Positions 61,068-64,000 of a stretch of 64,000 bases of DNA are shown piece by piece (position 1 is the stretch's first letter; every line of letters begins with the position of its first letter). The position numbers and the translations under genes were made by a program. The DNA comes from Mesaphorura yosii. Taxonomy: Eukaryota > Arthropoda > Collembola > Poduromorpha > Tullbergiidae. The stretch is from NCBI GenBank assembly GCA_009869945.1, contig WIXG01000104.1:1-64000 (forward strand). The letters run 5' to 3'. The notes beneath the pieces are model-generated. The model made no database searches. It was given only the letters and a program-made list of their open reading frames with translations, and was not told the DNA's origin.

Positions 61068-62289
61068 ATGGCAGAAGTCCTTCTCAGTGAAGAAGAGAAG
61101 TATTACTTGGTGATTGGTGTTGAGGTAAGTTTACGCACAGAACCAAGCTTTTTTGCAATTGGCCGGCGCCGGCACGTTGACTGCAATCGAATGTCGTCTT
61201 TTCTTATCCTTAGGAAGACAAGCGCGTCGATGGCAGATCCAGATTGGACTACCGATCAGGCGACTTGGAAATCAATTGCGTATCTAATTCACATGGCTCT
61301 CTACGTCTTCGTTTGGCTGAGTCCGATGTGATCATTTCTGCAAAAGTTGACCTCGGAGAACCGCTTGAGGAATCGCCAGGTTGTGGGCACATCACATTTC
61401 TTGTCGATTGGTAAGCAACATTAGAACAGTCATATCACACCAATGAACCAATGTTAATTGAGTTCTCCCTCTGCTGTACCTTCCTTTTAGTTCTCCAACT
61501 GCGTCACCAGAATTTGAAGGACGAGGTGGCGACGAATTGTCCGAAACAATTTGTCGTATTTTGTACTCAGCTTATGTAAAATCTGGAGCTATCGACCTAC
61601 GCTCCCTTTGCATCGTTAAAGGAAAGTCATGCTGCGTAATTGGGGTAGATATTTTGGTAAGACATTATTTTTCACGAAGTGTATTCAGTAAAAGCGTAAG
61701 TTGCAGAACCTCAATTGTTGACTGATTTCAGGTACTGCAATGCGGTGGAAACCTGCTCGATGTGATTTCAATGGGCGTCAAGTTATGTCTTGGAATCTGT
61801 GAAATACCCGTCATTGAAGAAATCAGGCACGATTTAGGAGTTCCTACGCCGTCGTTTACCACAGACGAATTCAAATTCAATTATCTGGACGTCAGTCAGG
61901 CACCGGTTGTAATCACCTTGCCTCGCATTGGAAGGTATTTTGTCGTTGACGCCACGCTGGAAGAAGAATCATGCTCGAAGGGAAAATTAGCAATTGCCGT
62001 AACTCCAACGGGAACAATAACAAACGTGGACAAGTTAGGAAAAGGCTGCTACCAAAGCCGGTCCATTTCCGCGTCCGTTCATGTAAGTTCAGGCATTCCA
62101 TCAGCATGAAGCATTGCAAATTCACGATTGCCAAATTGTTGTGCCTTTCAGATGGCCGCAAAAGTTGGCGTAAGCTTAAACAAAGTTTTAGACAGCAAAA
62201 TTGAACTTCTAAGAAAGAGTAAGCCGAGGAAAACCAACACCGAATCTGGCGTAGGCTCCAAGAAGGAAGAAACAATGGACCATTCCTAA
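61068..62289 (+). CDS. EXOSC7: Exosome complex component EXOSC7 (Rrp42)
   Basis: Five coding exons (61068-61124, 61214-61410, 61491-61656, 61732-62082, 62152-62289) give 302 residues (human 291). RNase PH-like family features: EDKRVDGRSRLDYR near the N terminus, ISAKVDLGEP, GRGGDELSETICRIL, the second half with LQCGGNLLDVISMGVK, and GKGCYQS near the C terminus. Rrp42 is one of six RNase PH-type subunits forming the exosome ring that threads RNA towards Rrp44 or Rrp6 in nucleus and cytoplasm; the animal ring subunit itself is regarded as catalytically inactive. The C-terminal Lys/Thr/Glu tail is an extension. The gene is complete, with AATAAA at 62399, and is followed by LONP1 in the same direction. 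Confidence 0.96.
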
Positions 62290-62398
62290 CATCTTGGCCT
62301 TTTAGTTTAGTCTAGAAGCGTATGAAAGCATCCTTGTATCAGGAACACCAGTTTTCATATTTTTATAGTGACATATGTAAAATTGAGTCGTTACTTGC

Positions 62399-62404
62399 AA
62401 TAAA
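62399..62404 (+). terminator. Polyadenylation signal for EXOSC7
   Basis: AATAAA 110 bases after the EXOSC7 stop codon and 300 bases before the LONP1 start codon, leaving little room for the LONP1 promoter. Confidence 0.6.
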
Positions 62405-62704
62405 CACTTGACTGGAGTTAAAGGACATTAACGTGTCAGTTGCGCTTGTGAACTCAATAATTCGGAGTCTTCGGAGCCGAAATCCAGAGTTTGAAATGCG
62501 AGTGAAGAAACATAGGCAATCATTCAGTACGAAATGTAAAGCAAGGAGTCGGACGAGCCGCGAATTCAATAAACTCATGTGTTCAAATTTCTGATATCAT
62601 TTTGTGGAGAGATAATCTAAACTTCTCTTCCGGGTGCCTGACTTCTGCCTTCAACTCTGGGATTTTGATTTTGGAACCTGTCCCTGGTTGTGGAACGAGA
62701 CACC

Positions 62705-64000
62705 ATGTTGACTTGGAAGAGGGTTTTTGGTCTGCGGAGGTTTCAACCGATTCTGAGGACAAGTCAAGCCCAGCGACCATTTTCCGTGCTATGTGTAGAC
62801 GAAGATGATGCAATTAGAAGAAGTCGTCACTACGGCTTATCGCATCAGCTGCTTCGCAGGCCTTCAATTTCTCTCCCGCCAAGGGGGCCGGGACGACCAA
62901 GTTCAGGATACTACTCTTCCTTTTCCAGTTCAAGTAAAAACGATGATGACAATGACGGTAATGATGACGATAGCAAGAAGAAGAAACCGTCGATAAACGA
63001 CGGAAATGTTAAGAAGAAAGATGATAAGGAGAAAGAAAGCAAGGCTGACGACTCTGCAGCTGTCGAGGAAGATCTGTCAACAAGCTCGTCTCAGAGTTCG
63101 ACGAAAGCGGACAAAATAGGGACAGCTCAATCAACACTTCAAAGTACAATTCTTCCGGCCACACTTTCTATTCCTGAGGAATGGTCCCAATTGCCTGTCA
63201 TCGCGGTGGCCAGGAATCCAGTGTTTCCCAAGTTTATCAAAATCATCGAAGTATCAGACTCAAGGCTTCTGGACTTAATTAGACAAAAAGTGAAATTGGG
63301 TCAACCCTACATTGGAGTCTTCCTAAAACGTGACGAAAAGTAATTCTATTGGCGCTTCAATATTTTGTATACCATTATCATGAAGCTAATATTGTTCCGA
63401 TTTGAAATTTAGTGACGACAAAGAAGTTGTATCAACTGTGAAGGAACTTCATAATGTTGGAACATTCTGCAATATAATTGAGCTGCAAGATCTTGGTGAT
63501 AAGCTGAGAATGATTGTAATGGCCCATAGGCGTATTCGATTAGTTGGCCAAATTATTATGGAAGATGCCGAACTTATGGACAATGGACCTGAAATTGACG
63601 GCACGATTGAGAAGTCGAGAAGGCGACGAAAGCGCAGAGAACGGAAGGAAAACGGAGACTCACCACCACCTTCTGTTGCCCACCACGAACACACCAAGCC
63701 TGAGGCGACGGAGGAGGAAAATGGCGCACAGAAGCTGTTTGCACCGGTCGCAGTTTTGATGATTGAAGTGGAAAATGTGAAGCACGATAAGTTTGCAATG
63801 ACTACTGAAGTGAAGGTGAGAAACTTCAGTCTAAAACCACAAAAAACGTAGGAGATTACGATAACTTGTTGTGTTCTGTTTTCTTAAAGGCACTTGTTCA
63901 AGAAGTTGTTCGAACAATTCGTGATATCATAGCGCTCAATCCTTTATACCGAGAATCAGTTCAGTCTGTGATCGTGCACGGAGAGCGAGTTGTGGAGGAC
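62705..64000 (+). CDS. LONP1: Mitochondrial Lon protease, 5' part (cut by window edge)
   Basis: Three coding exons are visible (62705-63339, 63413-63815, 63890 to beyond 64000), 383 residues so far. The ATG at 62705 has a CACC context. Residues 1 to about 60 are basic and Ser/Arg-rich, fitting a mitochondrial presequence ([14 protein letters not shown]). A disordered Asp/Lys/Ser linker (about 78-135) follows. The Lon N-terminal substrate domain then starts with [21 protein letters not shown] and continues with [18 protein letters not shown] and [16 protein letters not shown], all typical of LONP1. The AAA+ and Ser-Lys protease domains must lie to the right. Lon degrades oxidised and unfolded matrix proteins and binds mtDNA. 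An Arg/Lys-rich insert ([10 protein letters not shown]) and acidic spacer around residues 280-325 look species-specific. Confidence 0.95.

Noticed and set aside
1-64000. Transposon proteins, CRISPR arrays, tRNA or rRNA genes, viral or bacterial inserts
   Set aside because: Scanning by eye found no transposase, integrase or reverse-transcriptase motif, no regular spacer array and no tRNA B-box in context. Computed searches were not possible, so short or decayed elements may be missed.

Overview
This is nuclear DNA of an animal. The genes carry short GT-AG introns (mostly 50-150 bases), canonical polyadenylation signals and metazoan domain architectures: WASP, a long non-classical cadherin, H2A.Z, SLC26, the exosome subunit EXOSC7 and mitochondrial Lon. 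The CXXC finger matches the arthropod Tet type, and the H2A.Z lacks the H2A.X-like SQ tail of the Drosophila fusion protein. A non-dipteran arthropod (hexapod or crustacean) fits best. I cannot name the species. Gene models were spliced by hand, and every internal junction listed keeps the reading frame.

Layout. 1-9.5 kb, minus: first coding exon of a Tet-type CXXC gene (7667-9469), then at least 7.6 kb of intron running off the left edge. 9.5-21.5 kb: gene-poor DNA with short tandem repeats and clusters of TGCGTA/GCGTACGC. 21.6-22.2 kb, minus: TMEM267 homologue. 23.2-33.8 kb, minus: a 25-coding-exon, 1876-residue cadherin with about 14 repeats. 36.7-39.1 kb, minus: six-finger C2H2 protein. 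40.8-41.8 kb, plus: H2A.Z. 42.6-44.8 kb, minus: WASP. 46.9-48.5 kb, minus: unassigned RING protein. 49.5-52.4 kb, minus: SLC26A11-like anion transporter with a 16-base micro-exon. 52.4-59.7 kb: gene-poor. 59.8-60.5 kb, minus: OXLD1 homologue. 61.1-62.3 kb, plus: EXOSC7. 62.7-64.0 kb, plus: 5' part of mitochondrial Lon (LONP1), cut by the right edge.

The genes do not form a pathway; this looks like ordinary animal gene order. The zinc-finger and H2A.Z genes are divergent, as are OXLD1 and EXOSC7, while H2A.Z and WASP converge. I see no transposase, reverse transcriptase, CRISPR, viral or clearly transferred sequence. No novel multi-gene system is evident. The observations most worth checking are a possible CXXC-only Tet isoform made by intronic polyadenylation, unusually frequent GTT splice donors, the micro-exon, degenerate calcium linkers in the cadherin, the RING protein, and recurrent TGCGTA-type motifs.
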